Translations under genes and position numbers: made by a program
In this document: positions 9,770 through 20,223 of the stretch, one piece after another
How positions within the stretch are numbered: the stretch's first letter is position 1
How the letters are laid out: each line of letters starts with the position of its first letter
Source: an uncultured Nitrospira sp.
GTDB taxonomy: Bacteria > Nitrospirota > Nitrospiria > Nitrospirales > Nitrospiraceae
DNA: 64,000 nt
Reading direction: 5' to 3'
Assembly: GCA_902500775.1 (NCBI GenBank)
Contig: CABVRZ010000011.1
Span: forward strand, 42,522-106,521
Notes under the pieces: model-generated
Database searches by the model: none
Seen by the model: only the letters and a program-made list of their open reading frames with translations
Told to the model about the DNA's origin: nothing

Positions 9770-11007
9770 CAGGATGGTGGAGAAGAAGAAGCCAGAGGAG
9801 CAGGAGGGGCTTGTGTCAACGCGGCATCGCGTAGTTCCGTTCCCGGATAGTAATAACTCAAGATGCTGGAAAACGAATAGCCCAACTCTGCCAACTCTTT
9901 TGCACCCCACTGACAGAGACCGACTGCATGGCCGGCTCCGTAGCCGGACAGGACGAGATCCTGTCCGATCGACTGAACGGTAAATTGTGTACTGGGTATC
10001 ACCGTATAACCCACCGCTTTACGGAGATCCTCGCCTCGAATCACTACCTCCCCGTTCGAATGCACCACCCGCAGAGTGGCCACCCGTCCAGCACGGCTAT
10101 ACGACTGCGGAGCAACCTGTGAAACCGTTCCCACGGAAAATCCCTGTTGCCGCAAATTCTTTTCCAGAGTCGCGATCTTCACCGAAGCTCTCCACTGATA
10201 GTAGGGAGACTCAATATCGAATGGACACTCCACTCCCTTTAAATAAGGAAGATCCTTTGACCACACGGTCATTGCATCTTCCGTCAGCCCCGCCGCTGTG
10301 GAGGAAAATGCCGCGTAGATCGGAGCGCCTTGGTGGGTCACCACCATCCCTCTGGTGGACTCCACTGCCGCGATCACTCGGGCATCGATCCCTTGGCGGC
10401 CACGATACACCTGATCCTGAATCCCGGCCACCACATCGTAGTCGCGAGTGGTATTGAGCATACGCTGATACAGGGCATAGGTCCTCGTGGCAACGGCCTG
10501 CACCTTCAGCATCTCTGGATGCCAGGCTGAATTCACTTCGGCGGGCACGACCCCTTTGACATATTCTTCCAAATCCACATGGTTGACGAGAAGCCGGCTT
10601 TTCCCTCGTCGAACGAGCTTGACCACCCCACTGACGTGGAGAGCGCCACTCGTATCGCCGGCCTGCACTGCGGTTCGCTTCCCGTTCTCATTCAGCCAAA
10701 TGCTGAGATCGTGAGTGCCCGCCCGTAGCGTCAATTGGTCCGTCACCACCGGTTTTCCGTTGAGAATCAATGCATGGCCACGCACCTTGATCTGCAGCAC
10801 GGAGTGATAGGACCAGGCTTGATTTTGTTCGTCAGTCACCCACAGAGCCTGATCACTTGAGACTGCGAGCTGCTGCACATCAGAGGCCAACAGTACACGG
10901 ATCGATTGCACCGCCTGGGCCTCCGGTATCAGGCCGGACCCCAGGCAAATTCCCAATCCCGCTGCACCGGCGAAGAGCCGTGCCGCTATCATCGGCGAAA
11001 GAGCCAT
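9769..11007 (-). CDS. SpoIID/LytB domain exported protein
   Basis: The 412-aa product starts with a signal peptide (MALSPMIAARLFAGAAGLGI..., likely cleaved after PEAQA). The SpoIID core follows: LEEYVKGVVPAEVNSAWHPEMLKVQAVA with the catalytic-type Glu, ATRTYALYQRM, YRGRQGIDARVIAAVESTRG, YAAFSSTAAGLTEDA, and GYGAGHAVGLCQWGAKELAELGYSF at the end. SpoIID is a lytic transglycosylase acting on peptidoglycan without stem peptides. In a non-sporulating Gram-negative the protein probably trims septal or periplasmic wall. It overlaps the DUF2905 gene upstream by 19 bp and queA downstream by one base. Confidence 0.9.
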   Translation of the reverse strand: MALSPMIAARLFAGAAGLGICLGSGLIPEAQAVQSIRVLLASDVQQLAVSSDQALWVTDEQNQAWSYHSVLQIKVRGHALILNGKPVVTDQLTLRAGTHDLSIWLNENGKRTAVQAGDTSGALHVSGVVKLVRRGKSRLLVNHVDLEEYVKGVVPAEVNSAWHPEMLKVQAVATRTYALYQRMLNTTRDYDVVAGIQDQVYRGRQGIDARVIAAVESTRGMVVTHQGAPIYAAFSSTAAGLTEDAMTVWSKDLPYLKGVECPFDIESPYYQWRASVKIATLEKNLRQQGFSVGTVSQVAPQSYSRAGRVATLRVVHSNGEVVIRGEDLRKAVGYTVIPSTQFTVQSIGQDLVLSGYGAGHAVGLCQWGAKELAELGYSFSSILSYYYPGTELRDAALTQAPPAPLASSSPPS

Positions 11008-11246
11008 CCTAGGATATAGAATATCAGACTCAGGAAAATACTGAGGAGAATACTGGTGGCGATAGGAAAATAGAAGCTGACATTCTCCCGTTTGATGGAA
11101 ATGTCACCAGGAAGCTTACCGAGCCAACTGAGGCCACTCCCTAAACCGGGAATTCGGTCGAGCATGACCAGCAGAGCTCCCAACGCGATAATGCCGCACC
11201 CGATTCCAATGAGAGTCTTACCGATGGTAGTCCATTCCGGCATCAC
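10989..11246 (-). CDS. DUF2905 small membrane protein
   Basis: This 85-aa protein has two membrane helices (about 9-28 and 58-82). The segment between them, IPGLGSGLSWLGKLPGDISIKRENVSFYFP, is the signature of DUF2905. Function is unknown. The 3' end overlaps the SpoIID-like gene by 19 bp, so the two are translationally linked; such genes often neighbour queA or ruvB in bacteria. Confidence 0.9.
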   Translation of the reverse strand: MMPEWTTIGKTLIGIGCGIIALGALLVMLDRIPGLGSGLSWLGKLPGDISIKRENVSFYFPIATSILLSIFLSLIFYILGWLFRR

Positions 11247-11295
11247 TTGTGATCCCTCTGAACGGTCGGTTCTCTCACCAGCCTAGGACAGACCG

Positions 11296-12318
11296 TCAGC
11301 CATTCACCAGACACTCGGCGATTTGGATTGCATTGAGCGCCGCACCCTTGCGCAGATTATCGGACACGACCCAGAGATTGAGACCATTGGCAATCGACTC
11401 ATCTTCCCGCACCCGGCCGATGTACACCTCGTCCTTTCCCGTCGCATCGAGCGGCATGGGGTAGAGTTTTTTTGTTGGGTCATCATAGACCAGCACACCA
11501 GGCATGGCTGCGAGTGCCGCACGCGCCTCATTCACTTTCAATGGACGCTCCAATTCGACATTGATTGCTTCGGAATGGCACCGCAGAACCGGCACGCGCA
11601 CGGTCGTAGCCGTCACTCTGAGGTTAGGCGCTCCAAGAATCTTTCGAGTCTCCTTTGCAATCTTCACCTCCTCAGAACAATCGCCTCCTTCATTGAAGGA
11701 ACCAATGTGCGGTAAGAGGTTAAAGGCAATTTGGTAGGGATAGACCTTGGTCGTGACGTCTCGAAATGCCAATAAATCTTTCGTCTGATCCATCAACTCG
11801 TCCATGGCTGCCGATCCGGTTCCCGACACGGATTGGAATGTCGTCACCACCACACGCTTCACCCCTACCGCATCGTGCAGCGGCTTGAGCGCCATGACCA
11901 ACGGTGTGGTCGTGCAGTTGGGAATGGACACAATACCTCGCGGCATGCTGCGTAACGCCGCAGCATTCACCTCCGGAACCACCAATGGCACCTGCTCATC
12001 CATGCGAAACACCGCGCTATCATCGATAACCGCAATGCCGGCAGCGCCCAATCGCTGCCCATAGTCCTTACTGATCGCATCTGTCGCGGAAATAAAGGCC
12101 AGATCGACACCATCGAACGATGTGGACTCCGTCAACTCCTCAACAGTCCAGTCCCTGTCCTGGCATGTCATAACCTCACCCGCGGATCGTTTCGAGGCAA
12201 ACAGCCTCAGGCTTGTCAGCGGGAACTTCCGTTCTTCCAATATTTCTAGGGTTTCCTGGCCGACCGCCCCGGTTGCGCCAAGGATAGCCACCGTATAACC
12301 TGATTTCCTCTTCAGCAT
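11296..12318 (-). CDS. asd: Aspartate-semialdehyde dehydrogenase
   Basis: Asd reduces aspartyl phosphate to aspartate semialdehyde with NADPH, the branch point to lysine/diaminopimelate, threonine and methionine. The 340-aa protein has the nucleotide-binding start YTVAILGATGAVGQETLEIL, the catalytic Cys in IVSIPNCTTTPLVMAL, the FQSVSGTGSAAMDELMDQT block and a substrate-binding HSEAINVE. It lies 7 bp after the NHL-repeat gene and is in the same leftward run as leuB, so it is part of an amino-acid block. Confidence 0.97.
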   Translation of the reverse strand: MLKRKSGYTVAILGATGAVGQETLEILEERKFPLTSLRLFASKRSAGEVMTCQDRDWTVEELTESTSFDGVDLAFISATDAISKDYGQRLGAAGIAVIDDSAVFRMDEQVPLVVPEVNAAALRSMPRGIVSIPNCTTTPLVMALKPLHDAVGVKRVVVTTFQSVSGTGSAAMDELMDQTKDLLAFRDVTTKVYPYQIAFNLLPHIGSFNEGGDCSEEVKIAKETRKILGAPNLRVTATTVRVPVLRCHSEAINVELERPLKVNEARAALAAMPGVLVYDDPTKKLYPMPLDATGKDEVYIGRVREDESIANGLNLWVVSDNLRKGAALNAIQIAECLVNG

Positions 12319-12325
12319 GCCGCTC

Positions 12326-13534
12326 CTACTCCAATGTTAATACGCGAATACGATGATTGAACGTGTCTGCGACTAGCAGCGTGCCGTCGCGATCGGACAC
12401 GATACCAAATGGGTAACATACACCGGCCTCTCGTGCGAGGCCGCCATCGCCTGAATAGCAGGGGATTCCTTGCCCAACGACGCGGACGGCCTTCCCCGAC
12501 TCCCGATCCCATTCTCGAATGAGATGATTATCAGAGTCCGTCAGAAAGAGCCTCCCTTGATGATCAATGGCAATTCCGGTCGGACGTGAAAGACTCGCGG
12601 ACGATGCGTCCGATGCTGACTCATATCGATAGGATCCACCATCTCCCGCCACAGTCGAGATCAGCCCCGTTGAAAGATGGAGACCGCGAATTCGACCATT
12701 GAACGTATCAGCAATATAGAGATGATCGTCTGCCAGCGCTACCCCACTCGGGCCTGCCAACGCTGTCTCCGTCCCGGGCTTTCCATCCCCATCGTACGTC
12801 GCCGACCCGGTTCCTGCAACGGTCTGAATGACACCGGTACTGAAGTCGATCATCCGCACACGGTGGTTGCTCTGATCAGCGACGTACAACCTGGTGTCAT
12901 TATCACCTAGGACTAACGCCGCCGGTTCATTGAGTGCCGCCTGATTGGCAGGGCCACCATCGCCTGAGAATCGAGCCTGCCCTATTCCCGCCAACGTTGT
13001 GATGACACCCGTAGCTGCATCCACTCTCCGCACACGATGATTCATGGTGTCGGCGATGTAGAGATTGCCGACTCGATCGACTGCCACGGCAGTGGGGAAG
13101 TTGAGCTGCGCACCGACCGCCAGCCCACCGTCTCCACCATATCGAGTCGATACGGATGGCCCCTGGGTCCAATACCGAACTGTCCCGCTCAAATCGGCCT
13201 GCTGGGTATACGCACTCGTCCTTGATCCGTCACCACTCTCAGTAAAGGGGTCTTCGGACTCAAGAGCAACCGATGGCTTGGATGGTGCGATCGAAGGCGT
13301 CTGTTCGACAAAAGGTGTGCCAGCCACCGTCGAGATCCTCCCAGTGGCGCGCTCGATCTTGCGAATCACATGATTTTCAGAATCGGCCACATACACCTGG
13401 CCGTGACAATCGATCGTCAAGCCTTTTGGTTCGTTCATCTGTGCCCGTACTGCAAACTCACCATCTCCCCCAAAGCCTGGCTCGCCCGTACCGGCAAGCG
13501 TTCGGATCCTCCAGGTGGTGAGCGTGGATGCCAT
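12326..13534 (-). CDS. NHL-repeat beta-propeller protein
   Basis: From the ATG at 13534 the protein is about 402 aa. The start was chosen 16 bp after the leuB stop; a longer frame upstream overlaps leuB and has no family similarity. It carries at least six NHL-type repeats, each ending in a motif such as LYIADTMNHRVRRVD, LYVADQSNHRVRMID, LYIADTFNGRIRGLH, LFLTDSDNHLIREWD and LLVADTFNHRIRVLT. The repeats alternate with GDGG segments (TLAGIGQARFSGDGGPANQA). They would fold as a six-bladed propeller used for binding. No signal peptide is obvious. Its position between leuB and asd suggests co-transcription but no metabolic link. Confidence 0.88.
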   Translation of the reverse strand: MASTLTTWRIRTLAGTGEPGFGGDGEFAVRAQMNEPKGLTIDCHGQVYVADSENHVIRKIERATGRISTVAGTPFVEQTPSIAPSKPSVALESEDPFTESGDGSRTSAYTQQADLSGTVRYWTQGPSVSTRYGGDGGLAVGAQLNFPTAVAVDRVGNLYIADTMNHRVRRVDAATGVITTLAGIGQARFSGDGGPANQAALNEPAALVLGDNDTRLYVADQSNHRVRMIDFSTGVIQTVAGTGSATYDGDGKPGTETALAGPSGVALADDHLYIADTFNGRIRGLHLSTGLISTVAGDGGSYRYESASDASSASLSRPTGIAIDHQGRLFLTDSDNHLIREWDRESGKAVRVVGQGIPCYSGDGGLAREAGVCYPFGIVSDRDGTLLVADTFNHRIRVLTLE

Positions 13535-13550
13535 GGGTGTACGCTGAGGA

Positions 13551-14624
13551 CTACTGGATCTGTTTGGCAATCGTGTCGCCCATCTCGGCCGTCCCCACAA
13601 TCTTCGCGTCTGGACTTTGAATGTCCTTCGTGCGATAGCCGAGGTCGAGGGTGTTGACGATGGCTTTCTCAATGGCCTCCGCCTCTTTGTCGAGTTGAAA
13701 CGCGTAGGACAGCATCATCGCCACCGAGGCGATCGTCGCGATCGGGTTGGCAATATTTCTCCCCGCTATATCAGGCGCGCTCCCATGAATGGGCTCATAG
13801 AGACCAACCTTGGCGCCAACGCTCGCCGAGGGTAACATTCCAATCGAGCCGGTCAACATCGCAGCTTCATCGCTGAGGATGTCACCGAACATGTTGTTGC
13901 AGAGCAGCACATCAAACTGCCGTGGGTTTCGCACCAATTGCATGGCGGCGTTATCCACATAGATATGACTGAGCTCCACATCAGGATAGGAGGCATGGAC
14001 GTCGATCACGACCTTCCGCCAAAGTTCCGAGGACTCTAGGACGTTCGCCTTATCGACCGAGGTCACCTTTTTACGACGCTTCCGGGCCGCCTCAAATGCC
14101 ACCTTGGCAATCCGCCGCACTTCCTCTGTCGTGTAGGCTTCGGTATTGATGCCTCGTTCATCACCGTTCGGCAGCTTTTCAATCCCCTTGGGCTTACCGA
14201 AGTAAATACCACCGGTGAGTTCACGAATCACCAAAATATCGATCCCCTCGATCACCTCTCGCTTCAACGTCGAGGCATCGATCAGATTCGCATAGACCTT
14301 CGCCGGCCTCAGATTCGCATAGAGCCCCAGCGCTTCCCGGATACCCAACAATGCACGTTCAGGTCGTAACGTGTAGTCCAACCCTTCCCATCGAGGGCCT
14401 CCCACGGCCCCAAGTAAGACCGCATCGCTCTGCTTTGCCAACGCCAGCGTATCGTTCGGCAGCGGCACGCCAACCTTATCAATCGCCTGCCCACCGATAT
14501 CGCCCGGGGTAAATTCGAAGGAGTGCCCGTACTTCTCCGCGACGACCTTCAGAACCTTCACGGCTTCGGGTACGATCTCGCGCCCGACTCCGTCTCCTGC
14601 TAATACCGCAATCTTCGCTTTCAC
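13551..14624 (-). CDS. leuB: 3-isopropylmalate dehydrogenase
   Basis: LeuB oxidises and decarboxylates 3-isopropylmalate in leucine synthesis. The 357-aa protein starts at a GTG (14622-14624) with AAGGAG six bases upstream, giving [20 protein letters not shown]; the longer frame to 14813 is not needed. Family motifs: [42 protein letters not shown], the Lys of [51 protein letters not shown] and [20 protein letters not shown]. The neighbours are a cupin gene and leuA upstream, together a leucine block. Confidence 0.96.
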   Translation of the reverse strand: MKAKIAVLAGDGVGREIVPEAVKVLKVVAEKYGHSFEFTPGDIGGQAIDKVGVPLPNDTLALAKQSDAVLLGAVGGPRWEGLDYTLRPERALLGIREALGLYANLRPAKVYANLIDASTLKREVIEGIDILVIRELTGGIYFGKPKGIEKLPNGDERGINTEAYTTEEVRRIAKVAFEAARKRRKKVTSVDKANVLESSELWRKVVIDVHASYPDVELSHIYVDNAAMQLVRNPRQFDVLLCNNMFGDILSDEAAMLTGSIGMLPSASVGAKVGLYEPIHGSAPDIAGRNIANPIATIASVAMMLSYAFQLDKEAEAIEKAIVNTLDLGYRTKDIQSPDAKIVGTAEMGDTIAKQIQ

Positions 14625-14658
14625 TGCATACTCCTTTTCATGGCCTGAGGGCCGTGAC

Positions 14659-15027
14659 CTATTCCAATATGGTTTCGTCTTCACTCCGCCATGCGGGATC
14701 GACCAGACAGAGAAACTCGATGTCCGTCGTTCCAACATTTTCCAGGTACTGTCGCTCGCCCGGTGGCACATAAACCGTCGTACCTGCTTCAACCGGCGTG
14801 ACCTGGTCATCAATGGTCAGTCGCCCTGTTCCAGTAATAAAGTAATAGACCTCGGACGAGGTGAGAACATGCTGCTTTGATCGGCACCCGGGACTTAGCT
14901 TCCCGTGAGCGAGACTATACCCAAGGCTGAGTCGGTGTTTTGCTGGGTGGAAAATCTCCCGCAGACGCGTATGGTCGCCGGCCAGAAATTCCGAACGATC
15001 CGCCGATGTGATTTTAAACAAGGGCAC
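14659..15027 (-). CDS. Cupin-domain protein
   Basis: A 122-aa single cupin: the first motif is [20 protein letters not shown] (His, Glu), the second is [25 protein letters not shown], with a Gln where the second motif usually has His. Small cupins bind metals or small acids and act as isomerases or sensors. It lies between leuA and leuB on the same strand. The upstream gap contains an 8-bp inverted repeat (CCCTTCCC at 15031, GGGAAGGG at 15054) overlapping the ribosome site, which could modulate translation. No specific substrate can be named. Confidence 0.85.
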   Translation of the reverse strand: MPLFKITSADRSEFLAGDHTRLREIFHPAKHRLSLGYSLAHGKLSPGCRSKQHVLTSSEVYYFITGTGRLTIDDQVTPVEAGTTVYVPPGERQYLENVGTTDIEFLCLVDPAWRSEDETILE

Positions 15028-15084
15028 ACTCCCTTCCCACCTTAATCCTCGTAGGGAAGGGAAACTCTACCGTGGGGTTCGGCG

Positions 15085-16632
15085 TCAAATCAAGTTCACC
15101 TTCTGCTCCCCCTGTGCTTGTTTGGCTGCCAGATAGGCCAGTTTGTTGAGCGCACTCAAGTAGGCCCGTGCAGACGCCATGATGATATCCGTATCGGCAC
15201 CATGCCCCGAGACCGTCCGGCCATCCTCCTGCACGCGGACCGACACTTCACCTTGGGCATCCGTCCCACCGGTAATGGCCTTAACCACATACATCAGTAA
15301 CTTGCTTTTCGTCTGCGTGAGGGCGGCAATCGTTCGATAGACCGCATCCACCGGGCCATCACCCGTCCCGGTCTGTGTGACCGCCCTGCCGTCAATCTCC
15401 AATTCAACCGTGGCGCTGGGAACGCGATCAGTCCCACTCGCAACCTGAAATGATTTCAGCGTAATGCGGTCCGCCATCTTTGCCAATTCTTCGGACACAA
15501 TCACTTCCAGATCTTCTTCAAAGATTTCTTTCTTCTGGTCCGCTAATTTTTTGAACCGTTCGAACGCATGGTTCACCTCATCTTCACTGAGCTTGTACCC
15601 CAACTCCTCCAAGCGCTGCCGGAACGCATGGCGACCGGAGAGTTTGCCCATCACCATCTGGCTTTCGACCAGCCCGATCGACTCCGGACGCATGATTTCA
15701 TACGTCGTTTTATCCTTCAGCAAACCATCCTGGTGAATCCCGGACGTATGGGCAAAGGCATTGGCCCCCACGATCGCCTTGTTGGGTTGCACAACCATCC
15801 CCGTGATCTTGCTGACCAAACGGCTGGTCTTCGCAATCTCTTCGGTTCGAACCTGCGTATCGGCCTGGTAGAAATCTGTTCTGGTCCTGAGCCCCATCAC
15901 GACTTCTTCCAAGGACGTATTCCCCGCACGCTCGCCGATGCCGTTGATCGTGCACTCCACCTGCCCAGCCCCATTGGCAATGGCCGCCAAGCTATTTGCG
16001 ACCGCCATTCCCAGGTCGTTGTGGCAATGGACCGAGATCACCGCCTGTTTGGCATTCGGCACCTTGTCACAAATTCCTCTAATGAGCGCACCGAACTCTT
16101 GTGGGACCGCATACCCGACCGTATCAGGGATATTGATCGTGCCCGCCCCAGCAGCAATCACCGCTTCAATCACTTCATAGAGATAGGCCGGATCGGAGCG
16201 GCTGGCATCCATGGGGGAAAACTCGACGTCATCAACATAGCCCCTCGCACGCTGGACCATCTCCACGGCCCGTTGCTTCGCCTGTTCCCTCGTCATCCGA
16301 AACTGATGCTTCAAGTGAATATCGGAGGCAGAGAGAAACGTATGGATCCGGACTTTCGGTGCCCCTTTCAACGCATCCCATGCTCGATCGATATCTTCCG
16401 GGCGAGCCCGTGCCAGGCTGCAAATCGTCGCCCCTTCCACCTCCTGCGCAATGCGCCGAACCGCCTCAAAGTCGCCAGGCGAACTATAGGCAAACCCTGC
16501 CTCGATAATATCGACGCCAAGCCGCGCCAGCTGTTTGGCCACCATGACCTTCTCTTCCACATTCATACTGGCCCCTGGTGATTGCTCACCGTCTCTCAAC
16601 GTGGTATCAAAAATTCTGATCGTGCGTGCCAT
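15085..16632 (-). CDS. leuA: 2-isopropylmalate synthase
   Basis: LeuA condenses acetyl-CoA with 2-oxoisovalerate, the committed step to leucine. The 515-aa protein starts [20 protein letters not shown] with the catalytic Arg-Asp, and has [19 protein letters not shown], the metal-binding [35 protein letters not shown] and [20 protein letters not shown] LeuA-type allosteric domain follows from about residue 390 ([23 protein letters not shown]) and would bind leucine. Upstream lies a leucine T-box, so control is both by tRNA charging and by feedback. Confidence 0.97.
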   Translation of the reverse strand: MARTIRIFDTTLRDGEQSPGASMNVEEKVMVAKQLARLGVDIIEAGFAYSSPGDFEAVRRIAQEVEGATICSLARARPEDIDRAWDALKGAPKVRIHTFLSASDIHLKHQFRMTREQAKQRAVEMVQRARGYVDDVEFSPMDASRSDPAYLYEVIEAVIAAGAGTINIPDTVGYAVPQEFGALIRGICDKVPNAKQAVISVHCHNDLGMAVANSLAAIANGAGQVECTINGIGERAGNTSLEEVVMGLRTRTDFYQADTQVRTEEIAKTSRLVSKITGMVVQPNKAIVGANAFAHTSGIHQDGLLKDKTTYEIMRPESIGLVESQMVMGKLSGRHAFRQRLEELGYKLSEDEVNHAFERFKKLADQKKEIFEEDLEVIVSEELAKMADRITLKSFQVASGTDRVPSATVELEIDGRAVTQTGTGDGPVDAVYRTIAALTQTKSKLLMYVVKAITGGTDAQGEVSVRVQEDGRTVSGHGADTDIIMASARAYLSALNKLAYLAAKQAQGEQKVNLI

Positions 16633-16656
16633 GGCATTACCTCTTTGTACTCAGGC

Positions 16657-16772
16657 TGATCAAAATGGTTGTTCGGCGAGGCCGCAGGCGACGAAAATAC
16701 CTGAAGCGTACTTTCCGAAGTACGCTGATGACGTTTTCGCGCCGAGAACGAAGCCGATGACCATTTTCATCG
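16657..16772. repeat. Long imperfect palindrome between the T-box terminator and leuA
   Basis: About 110 bp form an imperfect inverted repeat centred near 16715. The core GCGTACTT (16706-16713) and AAGTACGC (16718-16725) is perfect. Outward, CGAAAA (16692) pairs with TTTTCG (16734), and AAAATGGT (16662) with ACCATTTT (16760). It lies in the leuA leader but is not part of the canonical T-box. Its size and symmetry resemble a small palindromic dispersed element (MITE or REP type), though I cannot show other copies in this window. Confidence 0.7.
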
Positions 16773-16777
16773 GCCTC

Positions 16778-16821
16778 AAAAAGCAAAAGCCTTCGCCCTG
16801 TCAGACCCAGGGACGAAGGCT
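16778..16821 (-). terminator. T-box-controlled intrinsic terminator of leuA
   Basis: On the minus strand GCCTTCGTCCCTG and CAGGGCGAAGGC form a 12-bp stem with a short loop, followed by TTTTGCTTTTT. It overlaps the 3' side of the T-box antiterminator region, as expected for a switch that stops transcription when tRNA-Leu is charged. Confidence 0.9.
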
Positions 16822-17045
16822 TGACGCACTCCGTGGTACCACCCTGATTTAGCCCAAACACCGACAGTGCCCAGGCCCTTCGTTACGCCCTTCACGGGGG
16901 CAAGACGGAGTCTCCTACTCGCTGTTCAGAGACTCGGCTCAGAGGCGAGTTCGGCGGGGTCTAGTCTGGCTTGCACCACCCACCAGCTCTCTCTTCAGAA
17001 TGTTGCCCATTCTGTATTCTAGACCGTTTGCCTACTACTCCTCAT
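16780..17045 (-). promoter_or_regulatory. Leucine T-box riboswitch in the leuA leader
   Basis: Read on the minus strand the leader has the stem I features AGAGAGCTGG...GCAAGCCAG and flanking arms GGTCTAG/CTAGACC. Next comes CCGAACTCGCC, where CTC sits in the specifier position, a Leu codon that fits the gene downstream. The T-box sequence GGGTGGTACCACGG follows (about 16833-16845) and then an intrinsic terminator. Uncharged tRNA-Leu would pair with the specifier and with the T-box bulge, favour the antiterminator and let leuA be read. T-boxes are best known from Firmicutes but occur for leuA in some other phyla. Confidence 0.9.
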
Positions 17046-17091
17046 CCTAGCCGTTCACACTTTCTATATTGCGTGCTCCCCCCCTTTATTC

Positions 17092-17898
17092 TTATGGGTT
17101 CGATTCAACTGGCGGCAGGTCAACTTTTCCCATACCCCGTTTCCCTGGGGCCGGGACAAGTAGCCCAATGATCTTTTCGACCGGTCCCATCAGCGCGTAA
17201 CCGGCGAACACAACAAATAACATGACGGCTGGCCACGCGGCGACCATCATCAGCGCCAGAATACCCCACACCAGATATGTAATCTGGCGATGTCCTTTGA
17301 ACTTCAGATCCTTAAAGCTGCGATACTTGATGGTGCTGACCATGAGAAACGACAACCCTAATGTCATGAGCAGGACCACGATTGATCGGACATCCGCTCC
17401 CATCTTCATGATGTAATGATCCAAGACGACCAAGGACGCCACAACGCCTGCAGCAGCAGGGATAGCCAAGCCAGTAAAGTACTTGCCGTCCGACACCGCC
17501 ACGGTGGAGTTAAACCTCGCCAGTCTGACGGCTCCCATTGCAACATAGGCAAACATCACAGCCACCCCGAACGTACCATGCCCGCTTAGAGCCCAAGAAT
17601 AGATCAAGATCCCTGGTGCCACGCCAAACGACACCACATCAGACAGCGAATCATACTCTAACCCGAACTGGCTGGTGCTGTTAGTCAACCGAGCCGACTT
17701 CCCATCAAGGACGTCAAAGATCATGGCAACCAACACCGCGATCGCGGCTTCCAGGTAGTTGCCATTGAAGACCGACAGAATGGCGAACACCCCACAAAAC
17801 AAGTTGCCGGTGGTGAAGAGGTTGGGGATCAGGTGCATCGCAGCCTTCCTCCGCTTTCCTTCCTTTCCGAACGAACTTCTGAAGCCCGTAGTTTTCAT
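17092..17898 (-). CDS. pssA: CDP-diacylglycerol--serine O-phosphatidyltransferase
   Basis: This enzyme makes phosphatidylserine from CDP-diacylglycerol and serine in the inner membrane. The CDP-alcohol phosphotransferase signature is present at about residues 62-87: FDVLDGKSARLTNSTSQFGL followed by EYDSLSD, with all the conserved Asp, Gly, Ala and Arg. About seven membrane helices follow the start PNLFTTGNLFCGVFAI. The 268-aa frame includes a short basic N-terminus. The start overlaps the psd stop by 4 bp (ATGA), so the two steps to phosphatidylethanolamine are coupled. Confidence 0.95.
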   Translation of the reverse strand: MKTTGFRSSFGKEGKRRKAAMHLIPNLFTTGNLFCGVFAILSVFNGNYLEAAIAVLVAMIFDVLDGKSARLTNSTSQFGLEYDSLSDVVSFGVAPGILIYSWALSGHGTFGVAVMFAYVAMGAVRLARFNSTVAVSDGKYFTGLAIPAAAGVVASLVVLDHYIMKMGADVRSIVVLLMTLGLSFLMVSTIKYRSFKDLKFKGHRQITYLVWGILALMMVAAWPAVMLFVVFAGYALMGPVEKIIGLLVPAPGKRGMGKVDLPPVESNP

Positions 17899-18545
17899 GG
17901 CAACTCTCCTAGGATAGTTTCCCCACCTTTCACCCGCTGCCCGACAGCCACCCGAAGCGTGGTGCCGATGGGGAGAAAAGTATCCATGCGCGACCCGAAG
18001 CGAATCAGCCCATATCGCTCACCTCGAATAGCGCGTTCCAGCGGCGCAATCCAACATACGATGCGCCGAGCGATCAGCCCAGCCACCTGCACACACAAGA
18101 CCTTGATCCCTCCGTCGGTCTTGATCATCAATGCATTCTGCTCATTCATGAACGTGGCTTCTGGCTTACTCGCGACCATAAACAAACCCGGCTGATACTG
18201 CACATTTTCAACCAACCCATCGCAGGGTAGTCGATTGATATGGACATCGAACACATTCAAAAAGATCGTCACTCGGATGCCACGTTCCTTTAAATACCTC
18301 GGCTCAAACTCTTCCTCGATGGCGATCACTTTGCCGTCACCAGGAGCGACAATGAGATTCGGCCCCTGCGGGATCACTCTGGCCGGGTTTCGGAAAAACC
18401 AGGCCGAAAACAATGTCGCAATACCACCGAGGAACGCGACGAAGTACCAGCCTAATAATCCCGTCAACAGTGTAACGCCAGCAGGAACCGCGATGAAGGG
18501 AATTCCTTCTTTCGCAAATGGAATACCGACTGCACGATCCGCCAC
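17895..18545 (-). CDS. psd: Phosphatidylserine decarboxylase (short, archaeal-type family)
   Basis: Psd decarboxylates phosphatidylserine to phosphatidylethanolamine using a self-made pyruvoyl group. The 216-aa length and the processing site RYGLIRFGSRMDTFLP (cut between Gly and Ser) mark the short family. An N-terminal membrane part (GIPFIAVPAGVTLLTGLLGW) and VAPGDGKVIAIEEEFEP, IFLNVFDVHINRLP are also typical. It lies 9 bp after ilvC and overlaps pssA. Confidence 0.95.
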   Translation of the reverse strand: MADRAVGIPFAKEGIPFIAVPAGVTLLTGLLGWYFVAFLGGIATLFSAWFFRNPARVIPQGPNLIVAPGDGKVIAIEEEFEPRYLKERGIRVTIFLNVFDVHINRLPCDGLVENVQYQPGLFMVASKPEATFMNEQNALMIKTDGGIKVLCVQVAGLIARRIVCWIAPLERAIRGERYGLIRFGSRMDTFLPIGTTLRVAVGQRVKGGETILGELP

Positions 18546-18554
18546 GGAGTGACC

Positions 18555-19592
<1,038 letters not shown>

Positions 19593-19623
19593 CTACCGCA
19601 ACAACATCTCATCCCGCAGATGG

Positions 19624-20142
19624 TCATTCGCGGGCAACTTTTTTCGCCTGTGCAGCAGCCTGACGAACGGGCTCCCGCGCCACGGCGACTCGACCAGTGC
19701 GAACTAACTCCTTGATCCCAAGCGGCTGAAGCAAATTGATGATGGCCTCAATCTTCTTCGGATCTCCTGAGACTTCGACCGTATAGGTCGTCGGTGTCGA
19801 ATCGATCACATTCGCCCGGAAGATATCCACGATCCGGAGGGCTTCGGCCCGATCGACATCCTTCGTATGGACCTTGATGATTGCCGTCTCTCGTGAGACG
19901 AACTCCGTCTCATTCAAGTCCACCACCTTGATCACATCGATGAGTTTGTTCAGTTGCTTGACGATCTGTTCGATGATTTTCTCATCACCTGACGTCACAA
20001 TCGTCATCTGAGACATAGAGGGATCCAGTGTCGGAGCCACCGACAAACTCTCAATGTTGAACCCGCGGCCGCTGAACAATCCGGCCACGCGCGACAACAC
20101 ACCAAACTTGTTTTCAACGGTCACTGAAATAATATGTTCCAT
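19624..20142 (-). CDS. ilvN: Acetolactate synthase small (regulatory) subunit
   Basis: IlvN binds the large subunit and gives feedback inhibition by valine. The 172-aa protein starts MEHIISVTVENKFGVLSRVA with an ACT domain (GLFSGRGFNIESLSVAPT), then the second ACT-like half (IVDIFRANVIDSTPTTYTVE). I chose the ATG at 20142, preceded by GAGGAAG; the longer frame adds 20 residues unlike the family. It is 81 bp downstream of ilvB, a gap that holds a direct repeat. Confidence 0.95.
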   Translation of the reverse strand: MEHIISVTVENKFGVLSRVAGLFSGRGFNIESLSVAPTLDPSMSQMTIVTSGDEKIIEQIVKQLNKLIDVIKVVDLNETEFVSRETAIIKVHTKDVDRAEALRIVDIFRANVIDSTPTTYTVEVSGDPKKIEAIINLLQPLGIKELVRTGRVAVAREPVRQAAAQAKKVARE

Positions 20143-20149
20143 CTTCCTC

Positions 20150-20180
20150 AGTGCTGAGACCTGCGTGCTGAGACCTGCGT
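20150..20180. repeat. Tandem direct repeat in the ilvB-ilvN gap
   Basis: The 14-base unit TGCTGAGACCTGCG occurs twice in a row. Nearby, CAACACTAAGCACTC and CGCTCAGCAC continue the same letter pattern. It lies in the short space between ilvB and ilvN; no function is evident. Confidence 0.7.
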
Positions 20181-20223
20181 CGGGCCTCTCAACACTAAGC
20201 ACTCATCGCTCAGCACTTCCTCA

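Noticed and set aside
8882..9850. 322-aa plus-strand frame opposite queA
   Set aside because: queA is unambiguous on the other strand and this frame shows no domain or ribosome site.
12326..13172. NHL repeats as a DNA repeat array or CRISPR
   Set aside because: The periodicity comes from protein repeats of varying sequence; there are no identical repeats or unique spacers. No CRISPR array is seen anywhere in the window.
15031..15061. CCCTTCCC/GGGAAGGG inverted repeat as a terminator after cupin or leuA
   Set aside because: It lacks a T-run and overlaps the cupin ribosome site; it is at most a local translation effect.
15568..16581. 337-aa plus-strand frame opposite leuA
   Set aside because: It lies wholly inside leuA, has the composition of a shadow frame (many Arg, His, Pro) and no recognisable domain.
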